Below, one piece after another: positions 1 to 8,257 of a stretch of 17,083 nucleotides of DNA. The position numbers were made by a program, and so were the translations under genes. The stretch comes from Nioella sp964229645. GTDB taxonomy: Bacteria; Pseudomonadota; Alphaproteobacteria; Rhodobacterales; Rhodobacteraceae. The stretch spans positions 1 through 17,083 of the forward strand of contig NZ_CAXREX010000228.1 of the NCBI RefSeq assembly GCF_964229645.1, written 5' to 3'. Numbering within the stretch: the stretch's first letter is position 1; each line of letters starts with the position of its first letter. The notes under the pieces were generated by a model. It ran no database searches. It saw only the letters and a list, made by a program, of their open reading frames with translations, and was not told the origin of the DNA.

Positions 1-440
1 ATCAACCGAACCGCGCTAACCTAAACCAGCGCCGCTCGCCCGATAAATCCCTCATATCCCGCCTCGTAAACAACCAAGGTCACCCTCAATCACCCCGTCC
101 GGCGAAACCAACAAACGCCGCAGCGCCGCCGGTGAAGGGGCGTTTACGGCTGTGCATCGGCGGCTGCAAGTGGTTTTTTCAAAGTTTTTGCAGATGGCTG
201 AAAACGGCTTGTTTTACGGCTCTTGCGGCTCTGCAAGGCGGGCCCGTGCCCAAAGGGGCAGCATGAACGCGACTCGCGGCCTGCGACTCGCATGCTGGCG
301 CAACGGAACGGCGCCATTCGGCCCCTGGTGCCAAGGCTCCTGCTGCGGCGAAACGGGGGCCGAAGGCAACGCAACCGGAAAGGGCTGTTTCCCCCCTGCC
401 CTTACCGCCTTGCTGCCCTGAAGCCGCGAAACCCGGCCTG
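1..440. other. Left-end non-coding stretch, no gene seen
   Basis: No open frame here has a believable start, ribosome site or recognisable product. The overlapping frames on both strands are low-complexity Arg/Pro/Ala translations typical of GC-rich non-coding DNA. The stretch lies downstream of the leftward TetR gene. Around 121-240 it holds several short inverted repeats: GCCGCCG/CGGCGGC at 125-131 and 158-164, CTGCAA/TTGCAG at 164-169 and 188-193, and CTTGC/GCAAG at 222-237. It also has a repeated 9-mer, TTTACGGCT, at 143-151 and 213-221, and T-rich runs near 173-189. These could belong to a terminator or small RNA, but nothing is diagnostic. Confidence 0.5.
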
Positions 441-1088
441 TCAGCTTTCCGTCCAGCAGGCCTCCAGCCGCTCCGCGTAATCGGGAAGCACCGCGCAGAG
501 GAACCGCAGGGTGGCGTGCTTGGCCCTGTCGGGGTCGAAGCTTTCGGGCAGGAGGTGCTGGTTCTGCCAATAGCCATCGGTCAGGGTGTCGACCCATTCG
601 GCCAGGTCGCGGGCCCGCGCCTCATCGCCCGGCACCAGTTGGGTGAAGATATCGAGCAGCGCCCGCGTACGGCCCGTGCTGAACTGCGCGGTGATCTCGG
701 CATATTGCGGGATGAATTTCTGTTCCCCCCAGAAGGCGAACCACACCGAGAGGGTCGAGGGGTTGCAGACCACGGGGGCGAAATCGGCCGCGATGATGGC
801 CGCCAGCTGGCACACGGGGTCGGGCTCGGCCTCTGCCAGGGCATTCTGCCAATGGGTTGTGTAGGTTTCGTAGAGATCGCGCAGCGCCTCGCTCAGCACG
901 CCGTTCTTGGTCTTGAAATAGAAGACCGCCACACCCTGGGACAGGCCCGCCTCGTCGGCGATGGTGGCCAGGGTCGTCCGGGCAAGCCCGTGGCGGACGA
1001 CAGAGCGGTAGACGGCGTCGAGAATCTGCCGGCGGCGCTTGTCGGCATTGCCCTTGCGTTCTTTCCTGGCTCTCTGCTCCGCCGCCAT
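441..1088 (-). CDS. TetR/AcrR family transcriptional regulator, BetI-like
   Basis: A 215-residue DNA-binding repressor of the TetR family, the usual length. A basic N-terminal extension (to about residue 20) leads into the three-helix DNA-binding domain. The helix-turn-helix covers about 39-58 (TLATIADEAGLSQGVAVFYF), followed by the KTKNGVLSEAL stretch typical of the family. The C-terminal ligand domain, including WVDTLTDGYW and a PDRAKHATLRFL-type segment, resembles BetI, the choline-responsive repressor. I chose the ATG at 1088 because the upstream in-frame extension runs across the palindromic operator and lacks family homology. Its ribosome site is weak. The gene diverges from the rightward oxidoreductase operon, with a TTGAGCGCTCAA palindrome about 80 bases upstream of its start, so autoregulation is likely. 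Family assignment is firm; the BetI-like ligand class is inference. Confidence 0.93.
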   Translation of the reverse strand: MAAEQRARKERKGNADKRRRQILDAVYRSVVRHGLARTTLATIADEAGLSQGVAVFYFKTKNGVLSEALRDLYETYTTHWQNALAEAEPDPVCQLAAIIAADFAPVVCNPSTLSVWFAFWGEQKFIPQYAEITAQFSTGRTRALLDIFTQLVPGDEARARDLAEWVDTLTDGYWQNQHLLPESFDPDRAKHATLRFLCAVLPDYAERLEACWTES

Positions 1089-1165
1089 TACGGGGTTTCT
1101 CGCTCTCAACTTCTGGACATCGCGAGTCTTTTCATAACCGCCCGGGCATGTCAGCAGCAATTTTT

Positions 1166-1180
1166 TATTTGAGCGCTCAA
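1166..1180. promoter_or_regulatory. Palindromic operator, copy 1 (probable TetR binding site)
   Basis: TATTTGAGCGCTCAA contains the perfect 12-bp palindrome TTGAGCGCTCAA at 1169-1180; with one further base on each side the symmetry is 14 bp. It lies between the TetR gene and the divergent rightward operon, about 56 bases before the oxidoreductase ATG. The same 15 bases recur at 14446-14460, upstream of the leftward operon. Binding by the adjacent TetR protein is inferred from position, symmetry and recurrence. From memory, BetI-type operators have a similar TTGA...TCAA form. Confidence 0.8.
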
Positions 1181-1185
1181 AAAAC

Positions 1186-1214
1186 TTTACCCGGCGAATG
1201 GGCTGGCCTAGGCT
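1186..1214 (+). promoter_or_regulatory. Candidate sigma-70-type promoter for the rightward operon
   Basis: TTTACC (1186-1191) is separated by 17 bases from TAGGCT (1209-1214), giving a loose -35/-10 pair upstream of the ATG at 1237 and just downstream of the operator. Both hexamers match the consensus poorly, so this is only a candidate. Its position next to the palindrome would suit repression by an operator-bound TetR protein. Confidence 0.3.
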
Positions 1215-1236
1215 AAGCGAGACTCTGGGAGGGCAC

Positions 1237-2874
1237 ATGGGCCGACAGGATCGATATGACGCCATCGTTGCGGGGGCCGGGCATAACGGGCTGACGGCGG
1301 CCTGCTATCTTGCGCGGGCGGGGTTGAAGGTCCTGGTCGTCGAGAAGAACGACTGGATCGGCGGCGCTGCGGTCAGCCGCTCGCTCTACGAGGGCTGGAC
1401 CTATTCCAACTGTTCCTATGTCTGCTCACTTCTTCGCCGGGAAATCGTGCGCGACCTGGAGCTGACGAAATACGGGCTCCAGGTGATCCCCTACGAGGGC
1501 GGCGCGACCTTCACGCCCGATGGCGACTACTTCGCCTACCATTCCGATCACGCCACCCTGCGCCGCGAGATCGCCCGGCACAATCCCAACGACGTGGATG
1601 CCTATGACCGGTTCAGCCAGACAGTGATCCGGCAGTGCCGTTTCATCCGGCCCTTCCTGCTGCGCAATGCCCCCGACCCGACATCGCTGAAGCCCCGCGA
1701 CATGGGCGAGCTGCTCTTCCTTCTGCGCAAGGCCCATGATCTTGGCGCCCGGGAACTGGGCGAGACCCTGCGGTTCTGGACCATGTCGATCGGGGATTTT
1801 CTGGACGAACATTTCGAGTCCGACCTGATCAAGGCGCATCTGGCGGGCTCTGGCATCATCGGAACCGGGCTTGGGGTCTATTCGCCCGGCACAGCTTACG
1901 TGCTGCTGCATCACTACATGGGCGATGTCGACGGGGCGATCGGATCCTGGGGCTTTGCGCGCGGCGGCATGGGCGCGATCACGGCCGCACTCGGGGCCAG
2001 CCTGCAAGAGTCGGGCGGCACCATCGTCACCGGGGCCGGCATCGACCGCTTCCTGGTCAGGAACGGGCGGGTGACGGGCGTGGCGCTGGACAATGGCGAC
2101 ACCTACGAGGCGCCGATCGTGGCCTCGAACATGGACGTCAAGCGCACCTTCCTGACCCACACGGATGCCGCCGACCTGCCCTCCGACTTCCGGCGCGCTG
2201 TCGAGCGCTTCAAGATCAGGGGCTCCAGCGGCAAGCTCAACATCGCGCTGGATGCCCTGCCCGATTTCCCGGCCGCTCCTGACGGGGCCGCCTTCCTGCG
2301 CGGCGACCTGCACGCTTCGACATCCCTGCACGAGCTGGAACGCGCCTATGACGACTGGAAGGAAGGCCGCTGGTCGCGTGATCCCTATTTCGACATGCTG
2401 ATCCCCTCGCAGATCGACCCGACCATGGCGCCGCCGGGCAAGCACATGATGACGGTCTTCGTGCAATATGCGCCCTACGACCTGAACGTGGACGGGGTCC
2501 GCAGCGGCGAGAACTGGACCGATGCCGCCCGCGCGGCCTTTGCGGACTGCGTCTTCGACAAGATCGAGCAGGTCTGCCCCGATATCCGCGATCGGGTGCT
2601 TCACGCCGAGGTCCGCAGTCCGCTTGATATCGAACGCGAGGTCGGGCTGACCGAGGGCAATATCTTCCAGGGCGAATTGACCTTCGACCAGCTGCTCTTC
2701 AACCGCCCGGTGCCCGGCTACGCCAATTACGACAGCCCCATCGAGGGGCTCTACCTCGTGGGGTCTTCGGCCCATCCCGGCGGAGGGGTCATGGCGGCCC
2801 CGGGGGCCAATGCCGCACGAGAGATCCTGCGCCGCAACGGGCGGGGCAAACGCCTTCCGGGATACGCGGCATGA
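1237..2874 (+). CDS. FAD-dependent oxidoreductase, phytoene dehydrogenase/PYROXD2-like (first of a tandem pair)
   Basis: A 545-residue flavoprotein of the phytoene dehydrogenase-related (COG1233) group, close in type to PYROXD2-like amine-oxidase-fold proteins. The N-terminal Rossmann nucleotide-binding motif is GAGHNG at residues 13-18, followed by the ADP-contacting acidic end of beta-2 (VLVVEK). A C-terminal FAD-contacting segment, GLYLVGSSAHPGGGV, is intact. No signal peptide or membrane segment is seen, so it should be cytoplasmic. The start is the ATG at 1237, with GGGAGGG at 1227-1233; an upstream ATG at 1198 has no ribosome site and adds 13 unconserved residues. It is the first gene of the operon and overlaps the next by ATGA. 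In this context it probably oxidises a C-N bond of a methylated amine intermediate. That substrate is inferred, and carotenoid desaturation is unlikely because no carotenoid genes are nearby. Confidence 0.9.
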   Translation: MGRQDRYDAIVAGAGHNGLTAACYLARAGLKVLVVEKNDWIGGAAVSRSLYEGWTYSNCSYVCSLLRREIVRDLELTKYGLQVIPYEGGATFTPDGDYFAYHSDHATLRREIARHNPNDVDAYDRFSQTVIRQCRFIRPFLLRNAPDPTSLKPRDMGELLFLLRKAHDLGARELGETLRFWTMSIGDFLDEHFESDLIKAHLAGSGIIGTGLGVYSPGTAYVLLHHYMGDVDGAIGSWGFARGGMGAITAALGASLQESGGTIVTGAGIDRFLVRNGRVTGVALDNGDTYEAPIVASNMDVKRTFLTHTDAADLPSDFRRAVERFKIRGSSGKLNIALDALPDFPAAPDGAAFLRGDLHASTSLHELERAYDDWKEGRWSRDPYFDMLIPSQIDPTMAPPGKHMMTVFVQYAPYDLNVDGVRSGENWTDAARAAFADCVFDKIEQVCPDIRDRVLHAEVRSPLDIEREVGLTEGNIFQGELTFDQLLFNRPVPGYANYDSPIEGLYLVGSSAHPGGGVMAAPGANAAREILRRNGRGKRLPGYAA

Positions 2875-4451
2875 CGGCGGGCGCGCATATGAATCAGCGG
2901 TTCGACGCGGTGGTCATCGGTGCGGGTCACAACGGTCTTGCGGCGGCAACCACGCTTGCCCGCAAAGGCAAATCGGTCTGCGTCGTCGAGCGCTCCCACA
3001 GCCTTGGCGGCATGGCTGGCAACGTGGCGCTGAAGGAGGGTGTCGAGGGGCCGGAACTCGCGCATCTGCTTTACAACCTGCATCCCGGTGTGCTGCGCGA
3101 ACTGGGGCTTTCCCAGGACATCGAGAAATCCAGCGTCGTGCTGCCCTCGGTGTCGCTCAGTCCCGACGGGCGGCATGTGGTGCTGGAGGGCGCGCGCGCG
3201 CGCTTTGCCGATGGAACGCCTCACCCCCAGGCCGCGACGGTGGCGGATTTCATGGCGCGCCTTCAGCGCTACGCGGCGCTTCTGGCGCAACTCTCTGCCC
3301 ATCCGCCGCCTGACCTGCCGGGGGGCATGGCCGGGCTGGCCGAGATGGCGCGGCTTGGCAGGCTCGGGCTCGGGCTCAAGCGCCTTGGCAAGGCGGATAT
3401 GCGGGAATTCCTGCGCATCCTGCTGTCCAATATCGCCGACGTTCTGCTTGATGAATTCGAGGACGGCCCCTTGCCTGGCCTGCTGGCCGCCGATGCCGTG
3501 CGGGGGGCCTTCGCCGGGCCCCGGTCGCCCGGCACCGTCTTTTCGCTGATGTATCGGCTTGGCAACGATGGCGGTCGCGTCCGGCTGCCCCTGGGCGGCA
3601 TGGGGGCGCTGGCCGCTAGGATGGCCGAAGCGGCGACCGCCGCGGGCTGCACGATCAGCACCGGCGATGGGGTCGCGCGCGTTCTGCTGGAAAATGACAA
3701 GGTCAGCGGGGTCCAGTTGCAGTCCGGCGCGCAGATTGCCTGCCGCGCTGTCCTGTCCAGCGCGGGGCCGATGCAGACCATGGCCATGGCCGGAGCGCAG
3801 CATTTCGATGTCGAGGCGGTGCGCCGCCTGCGCAACCTGCGCTGCAAGGGCAGCGCGGCCAAGCTGAACCTCGTGCTCAGGCAAGCCCCGGAGTTTCCCG
3901 GACTGGATCATGCCCTGCGGCGCGCGCGCCTGGTGATCGCGCCGTCGGTCGCCGAGGTGGAACGCAGCTTCAACCCGGCCAAATACGATGAACTGCCCGC
4001 AAACCCCTCGGTCGAGTTTGTCCTGCCCACCCTGTCCGATCCGGGCCTGGGCCAGAACGGCGAACAGGTGCTCTCGGCCATCGTGACCCATGTGCCCTAC
4101 GCGCCCAAAGGTGGCTGGAGCGAGGCTGCCCGGCAGGAGCTGACGGACCGCGTTGTCGGGGCGATCGAAGCCCATTCGCCCGGTCTTTCCGGCCTGATCG
4201 AGCACGCCACGCTGCTGACCCCGGAAGATATCGAGCGGCGCACCGGCGCAGCGGGCGGACATTGGCATCACGCCGAGATGGGGTTCGACCAGATCCTCAC
4301 CCTGCGCCCGGCAAACGGGCTGGCGGGGTATCGTTTCGCGATTGCCGGTCTCTACCTGTGCGGGGCTGCGGCCCATCCGGGCGGCGACGTCACCGGCGCA
4401 CCGGGGCGCAACGCGGCGCTGCGCGCCCTTGGCGACGGAGTGATGGCATGA
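2871..4451 (+). CDS. FAD-dependent oxidoreductase, phytoene dehydrogenase/PYROXD2-like (second of a tandem pair)
   Basis: A 526-residue paralogue of the preceding gene with the same architecture. It has GAGHNG at residues 17-22, VCVVERSHSLGG after the second strand, and the C-terminal GLYLCGAAAHPGGDV segment. The ATG at 2871 overlaps the previous stop as ATGA, suggesting translational coupling. A second in-frame ATG at 2889 would begin MNQRFDAVVIG and fits the family N-terminus slightly better, so the true start is open between the two. The gene overlaps the GcvT-like gene by another ATGA at 4448-4451. The two paralogues are clearly divergent through their central substrate-binding regions, so they may act on successive intermediates or form a heteromer. 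Neither possibility can be decided from sequence. Confidence 0.88.
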   Translation: MTAGAHMNQRFDAVVIGAGHNGLAAATTLARKGKSVCVVERSHSLGGMAGNVALKEGVEGPELAHLLYNLHPGVLRELGLSQDIEKSSVVLPSVSLSPDGRHVVLEGARARFADGTPHPQAATVADFMARLQRYAALLAQLSAHPPPDLPGGMAGLAEMARLGRLGLGLKRLGKADMREFLRILLSNIADVLLDEFEDGPLPGLLAADAVRGAFAGPRSPGTVFSLMYRLGNDGGRVRLPLGGMGALAARMAEAATAAGCTISTGDGVARVLLENDKVSGVQLQSGAQIACRAVLSSAGPMQTMAMAGAQHFDVEAVRRLRNLRCKGSAAKLNLVLRQAPEFPGLDHALRRARLVIAPSVAEVERSFNPAKYDELPANPSVEFVLPTLSDPGLGQNGEQVLSAIVTHVPYAPKGGWSEAARQELTDRVVGAIEAHSPGLSGLIEHATLLTPEDIERRTGAAGGHWHHAEMGFDQILTLRPANGLAGYRFAIAGLYLCGAAAHPGGDVTGAPGRNAALRALGDGVMA

Positions 4452-5641
4452 CCAGGACCCGCACACCCGTCTCGGTTCCAAACCGCCTGTTGCCCACGCC
4501 GGTTCATGCCCGCCTGAACGATCAGAGCCGGGTTCAGGCCTGGATCAACTGGGCGGGATACCTGTCGCCCTCGGTCCTGGACACGATGGAATTCGAGTAT
4601 TTCGCGATCCGCAACCAGGCGACGCTCTTCGACATCTCGCCCATGCACAAGTATCGCGTCCAGGGCCCCGATGCGCTGCGCATGATCAACCGCCTTGTCA
4701 CCCGCAACATCGCCAAGATCGGCAATGGCCGCGTGGCCTATGTCATGTGGTGCGACGAGGAAGGCATGGTGATAGATGACGGCACCCTGTTCCGCTACTC
4801 GGACACCGAATTCCGCCTCTGCTGCCAGGAGCCGATGTTCGGCTGGCTGAGGGATGCCGCTTGGGGGTTCGACGTGTCCGTGATCGACGAGTCCGAGACC
4901 GTGGCGGCACTTTCCCTGCAAGGGCCCACGTCCTTTTCCGTGCTCTGCCGCGCCGGGCTGGAGGCCGCGTCTGAGCTCAGACCGTTCGACTGGCGCGAGA
5001 TCGAGCCCGGGCTTTGGATCTCGCGCACGGGCTTTACCGGCGATCTGGGCTACGAACTCTGGGTCGACTGGGACAAGGGGCTGGCGCTTTGGGATCGGCT
5101 CTGGTCCGCAGGCGCCATGCACGGGCTGCGCGCGATCGGCTACGAGGCGCTGAACCTCGCCCGGATCGAGGCCGGTTTCATTGCCGCCCGGGTGGATTTC
5201 CAGCCCGTTCATACCGCGATGCGGCTTGGGCGCGGGCGAACCCCGCTTGAACTGAGCTTCGGCTGGATGGTCGATTTCGAAAAGGGCCATTTCAATGGAC
5301 GGCGGGCGCTGCTCGACCAGCGCGAAAAGGGCCTGCGCTACCATCTCGTGAAGCTCGATATCGGCGGGTTCAAACCTGCCGACGGCGCGCTGATCTACCA
5401 TCGCAAGAAAACGGAGGTCGGCCACGTGACATCTGGCGCCTGGTCGCCGACGACCAAGCGCAACATTGCCCTGGCCGAACTGAAGGCCCCGTTCGGGGGC
5501 CGCCGCCGAGACGATCTCTGGGCGGAAATCTACGTCAACGAGGAAGGCAGGTGGGACCGGCGCATGGTGCCGGTAACCGTCGAAACCCGCCCCTTCTTCC
5601 AGAACCCCCGCGCGCGCGCCACACCGCCGGGGCCGTTCTGA
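4448..5641 (+). CDS. GcvT-like aminomethyltransferase family protein (folate-dependent demethylase type)
   Basis: A 397-residue member of the GcvT/DmdA/dimethylglycine-oxidase folate-binding family. Family features include RNQATLFDISPMHKYRVQGPDA near residues 55-76 and the Asp doublet at 110-111 (MVIDDGTLFRY), which matches the catalytic Asp region of GcvT. Others are SRTGFTGDLGYELWV in the middle and the C-terminal VTSGAWSPTTKRNIALAEL block. Known relatives transfer a methyl or methylene group from an amine, or from the sulfonium DMSP, to tetrahydrofolate. The ATG at 4448 overlaps the upstream stop as ATGA and has GGAG at 4437-4440. Lying directly after two FAD oxidoreductases, it could capture one-carbon units released by amine oxidation, as happens in sarcosine or dimethylglycine oxidation. 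Substrate unknown. It is not the housekeeping GcvT, because gcvH and gcvP are absent. Confidence 0.88.
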   Translation: MTRTRTPVSVPNRLLPTPVHARLNDQSRVQAWINWAGYLSPSVLDTMEFEYFAIRNQATLFDISPMHKYRVQGPDALRMINRLVTRNIAKIGNGRVAYVMWCDEEGMVIDDGTLFRYSDTEFRLCCQEPMFGWLRDAAWGFDVSVIDESETVAALSLQGPTSFSVLCRAGLEAASELRPFDWREIEPGLWISRTGFTGDLGYELWVDWDKGLALWDRLWSAGAMHGLRAIGYEALNLARIEAGFIAARVDFQPVHTAMRLGRGRTPLELSFGWMVDFEKGHFNGRRALLDQREKGLRYHLVKLDIGGFKPADGALIYHRKKTEVGHVTSGAWSPTTKRNIALAELKAPFGGRRRDDLWAEIYVNEEGRWDRRMVPVTVETRPFFQNPRARATPPGPF

Positions 5642-5663
5642 TCACTGAGGAAAAGGTAGCACT

Positions 5664-7061
5664 ATGGCTCTTACCCCCGTCGCCGACATGGACAATGGCC
5701 CCGATGTCGAAACCTTGCAGGAATGGGACCGGCGGCATCAGCTCCATCCCTGGGCTGCGGTCGATGACTGGCAGGGCTACGACAACATGCTGGTCGACTC
5801 TGCCTCGGGAATCTACCTGTGGGATGGCACCGGAAAGCGCTTCATCGACGGCCCCGGCGGGATGTGGTGCGTCCAGATCGGCTATGGCCGCGAGGAAATG
5901 GCCGACGCGATCGCCGCGCAGGTGCGCAAGCTGCCTTACACCTCGCCCTTCAGCAACACGACGGAACCCTCGGCGATCCTGGCCAAGCAGCTGGCGGATA
6001 TGGCGCCGGGCGATCTGAACAACGTGTTCTTCACCACGGGCGGCTCGACAGCGGTCGACACCGCCCTGCGCACCATGCATTTCATGAACAACCGCATGGG
6101 GCGGCCGGACAAGAAGATCGTCCTGGCCCGGGAAAAGGGCTATCACGGCTCTACCTACCTGGCCCACAGCGTGACCGGCAAGGAGCGCACCAAGAACCGC
6201 TTCGACGTTGAAAGCCGGCTGGTCCACTTCCTGCCCGACGTCAATCCCTACCGCCGCCCCGATGGCATGAGCGTCGAGGCCTGGTGCGATGCCAAGGTGG
6301 CCGATCTGGAGAATGCGATTGGCGAGGTCGGGGCCGAGAACATCGGCGCCTTCATAGCGGAGCCGATCCTGAGTTCGGGCGGCGTCATCGTGCCCCCGCC
6401 GGGCTATCACAAGCGCACCTTCGACATCTGCCGGGCGCATGACATCCTCTATATCTCCGACGAGGTGGTGACCGGGTTCGGGCGCCTTGGCCACTGGTTC
6501 TGCTCCGAGGAGGTGTTCGGCATCCAGCCCGACATGATCACCTGCGCCAAGGGGCTGACCTCGGGCTACCTGCCGCTTGGGGCCTGCATCATCTCGGACC
6601 GGGTGATGGAGCGCATCAGCGGCCCGGATGAGCCGGTGACTTACACGAACGGCTACACCTACTCGGCCCACCCCGTCAGCTGCGTCGCCGCCCTGACCAA
6701 TATCGAGATCATGCGGCGCGAGCACATCCTTGAGCACGTGCGCGAGGTGTCTCCGCATTTCCAGGAACGGCTACGGGCGCTCACGCGCTTCGATTTCATC
6801 GGGGATGCGCGCGGCATGGGTCTGCTTGGCTGCATCGAGGGCAAGGCCGCCAGCCTGGCCGGGGACATGCAGCTTGGCGCCATGATCGACGCCGCCTGCG
6901 AGGAACGCGGGCTTCTTGTGCGGCCGCTGATCAACATGGCGGTCTTCTCGCCGCCGCTCATCATCACCCGCGCGCAGATCGACGAGATGTTCGATATTCT
7001 CGAAGCCGCGCTCGAAGCTGTCGGGCGCAAGCTGGCAAAGAACCCCGAGGCCATCGCCTGA
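5664..7061 (+). CDS. Class III PLP-dependent aminotransferase (omega-amine:pyruvate/polyamine type)
   Basis: A 465-residue fold-type I aminotransferase of class III. The active-site Lys is K296 in TCAKGLTSGYLPLGA, and the Asp that contacts the pyridine nitrogen is D266 in SDEVVTGFGR. The phosphate-binding region is TTGGSTAVDTALR (about 124-136) and the cofactor-stacking motif GYHGST is at 159-164. The N-terminal GGMWCVQIGYGREEM resembles omega-amine:pyruvate and putrescine:pyruvate aminotransferases such as SpuC. Those enzymes convert a terminal primary amine to an aldehyde with pyruvate as acceptor. AAAAGG at 5651-5656 precedes the ATG by 7 bases. The gene follows the GcvT-like gene by 22 bases. 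It would deaminate a primary amine left after demethylation, or one imported directly. The amine specificity cannot be read from sequence. Confidence 0.93.
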   Translation: MALTPVADMDNGPDVETLQEWDRRHQLHPWAAVDDWQGYDNMLVDSASGIYLWDGTGKRFIDGPGGMWCVQIGYGREEMADAIAAQVRKLPYTSPFSNTTEPSAILAKQLADMAPGDLNNVFFTTGGSTAVDTALRTMHFMNNRMGRPDKKIVLAREKGYHGSTYLAHSVTGKERTKNRFDVESRLVHFLPDVNPYRRPDGMSVEAWCDAKVADLENAIGEVGAENIGAFIAEPILSSGGVIVPPPGYHKRTFDICRAHDILYISDEVVTGFGRLGHWFCSEEVFGIQPDMITCAKGLTSGYLPLGACIISDRVMERISGPDEPVTYTNGYTYSAHPVSCVAALTNIEIMRREHILEHVREVSPHFQERLRALTRFDFIGDARGMGLLGCIEGKAASLAGDMQLGAMIDAACEERGLLVRPLINMAVFSPPLIITRAQIDEMFDILEAALEAVGRKLAKNPEAIA

Positions 7062-7086
7062 CGGCCCGTCCCATATACCCACCCGG

Positions 7087-7107
7087 CGGGCGGCGGCAGG
7101 CTGCCCG
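7087..7107 (+). other. GC-rich stem-loop ahead of the binding-protein gene
   Basis: CGGGCGGC (7087-7094) pairs with GCTGCCCG (7100-7107) through 8 bp, including one G-T wobble, around a 5-base loop. No T-run follows, so it is unlikely to terminate transcription. It sits in the 102-base gap between the aminotransferase and binding-protein genes. There it could protect the downstream mRNA and help raise binding-protein yield, as is common for periplasmic binding-protein genes. That role is inference. Confidence 0.4.
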
Positions 7108-7163
7108 GCCCGGACCGAAGAGGAAAGACAAGACGACCTGACAACAACCAACGGGAGGAACTC

Positions 7164-8228
7164 ATGTTCAAGATCAAGACCGGGGCCAGTGTAGCCGCCA
7201 TCGCTCTGATGGCATCGCTCTGGCCAGCCCATGCCGAGGACCCGAATCTCATCGTTCTCGACTGGGCAGGATACGAAGACCCCAACTTCTTCGCTGCCTA
7301 TATCGAGGAACACGGCGACAGCCCGACCTTCACCTATTTCGGCGACGAGGAAGAAGCCTTCCAGAAGCTGCGCACGGGTTTCGCCGCCGACGCGGTGCAC
7401 CCCTGTTCCCAGTCGGTTCCGAAATGGATCGAGGCCGGCCTGATCGCGCCGCTGGACACATCCCGGATCACCCGTTGGGACGAGATCGAAACCTCTTTCC
7501 GCGACATCCCCGCCTTCATCCACGAAGGGCAGTATTACTTCGTGCCGATGGATTGGGGCAACACCGCCCTGACCTATAACACGGAACTGCTGAGCGAAGA
7601 GGACGTGGCCTCGCTCCAGGCCTTTGCGGACCCGGCCCATGCCGGTCGCGTGTCGCTGCCTGACAACGTGGACGATGCCTATGCGCTCGGCTTCCTGGCC
7701 GTTGGTGTCAGGGACTGGGCCAGCGCCACGGACGAGGAGTTCGAAGCAGCTTCCGCCTTCCTGCGCCAGGTGCACCAGAACGTGCGGTCCTATTGGTCCG
7801 ATGGCGCTTCGCTGGCGCAGCTGATGCAAAGCGGCGAGGTCTACCTGGCATGGGCGTGGAACGAGACTTTCTCGACCATGAGCTATGAAGGCTACCCGAT
7901 CGCGATGCGCCGCGACACGGTGGAAGGCGCGTCCAGCTGGGTTTGCGGCTATGCGCGCGTGGCCCATGCAACGGGCGACGAGGACCGGTTCTATGACTTC
8001 ATCAATGCGTGGCTGGAGCCCGAAACCGCCGAATACATTGTCAACAACTGGGGCTACGGGCATTCGAACGCCGTGGCCATGGCCGAAATGAGCGAAGAAG
8101 ACCTTGCCGCCGTTGGGCTTGAAACCAGCGAGAACCTGCGTGCAGGCACGCTGTGGCAGGGGCCGGTCCCGGCCGAGCTGCGCGAGCGCATGATTGCCGA
8201 GTTCGAGTTGATCAAGGCCGGCTTCTGA
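7164..8228 (+). CDS. Periplasmic substrate-binding protein of a spermidine/putrescine-type ABC transporter
   Basis: A 354-residue extracellular solute-binding protein of the PotD/PotF type. A signal peptide covers residues 1-24, with a likely cleavage AHA|ED, so the mature protein is periplasmic. The mature part starts NLIVLDWAGYEDPNFF, contains VPMDWGNTALTYNTE (about 127-141) and ends in the usual NNWGYGHSNA region. Trp residues are abundant in likely cleft segments (W34, W131, W211, W230, W232, W259). That would suit cation-pi binding of an ammonium group, although the pocket is not proven. GGGAGGA lies just before the ATG. It is the last gene of the rightward operon, while its cognate permeases and ATPase are in the convergent leftward operon. 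Closest functional guess: polyamine or quaternary-amine uptake. Confidence 0.9.
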   Translation: MFKIKTGASVAAIALMASLWPAHAEDPNLIVLDWAGYEDPNFFAAYIEEHGDSPTFTYFGDEEEAFQKLRTGFAADAVHPCSQSVPKWIEAGLIAPLDTSRITRWDEIETSFRDIPAFIHEGQYYFVPMDWGNTALTYNTELLSEEDVASLQAFADPAHAGRVSLPDNVDDAYALGFLAVGVRDWASATDEEFEAASAFLRQVHQNVRSYWSDGASLAQLMQSGEVYLAWAWNETFSTMSYEGYPIAMRRDTVEGASSWVCGYARVAHATGDEDRFYDFINAWLEPETAEYIVNNWGYGHSNAVAMAEMSEEDLAAVGLETSENLRAGTLWQGPVPAELRERMIAEFELIKAGF

Positions 8229-8245
8229 TCGGTCCAGCACCGATC
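8227..8245 (+). other. Inverted repeat at the stop codon of the binding-protein gene
   Basis: GATCGGT (8227-8233) and ACCGATC (8239-8245) form a perfect 7-bp stem around CCAGC, overlapping the TGA stop. No T-run follows, so it is not itself a terminator. With the strong hairpin at 8258-8286 it forms a double stem-loop at the 3' end of the transcript, which could slow 3' decay. Confidence 0.45.
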
Positions 8246-8257
8246 CTGCGAAACAGG

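Noticed and set aside
1426..2775. Long minus-strand frame (449 codons) antisense to the first oxidoreductase
   Set aside because: It is a GC-rich shadow frame: low-complexity translation, no ribosome site, no family motif, and fully covered by a well-supported gene.
2988..2995. GAGCGCTC core inside the second oxidoreductase gene, a possible third operator
   Set aside because: Only the 8-base core matches (flanks are TC and CC, not TT and AA), and it encodes conserved residues of the FAD-binding region. Chance occurrence is likely.
1237..4451. Carotenoid biosynthesis reading of the two phytoene-dehydrogenase-like genes
   Set aside because: No phytoene synthase or other crt gene is nearby, and the operon partners are amine and folate enzymes. 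The COG1233 name covers many non-carotenoid oxidoreductases.
2751..4481. Long minus-strand frame (576 codons) antisense to the second oxidoreductase
   Set aside because: Same reason; its translation is rich in Arg, Gly, Gln and His without domain features, while the + strand encodes intact FAD-binding motifs.
4448..5641. Housekeeping glycine cleavage T protein or DMSP demethylase DmdA
   Set aside because: gcvH and gcvP are absent, and the sequence does not show enough DmdA-specific resemblance by eye to claim DMSP as substrate.
6771..8240. Minus-strand frame (489 codons) opposite the aminotransferase and binding-protein genes
   Set aside because: It crosses the terminator-side boundary and two real genes, and has no recognisable product.
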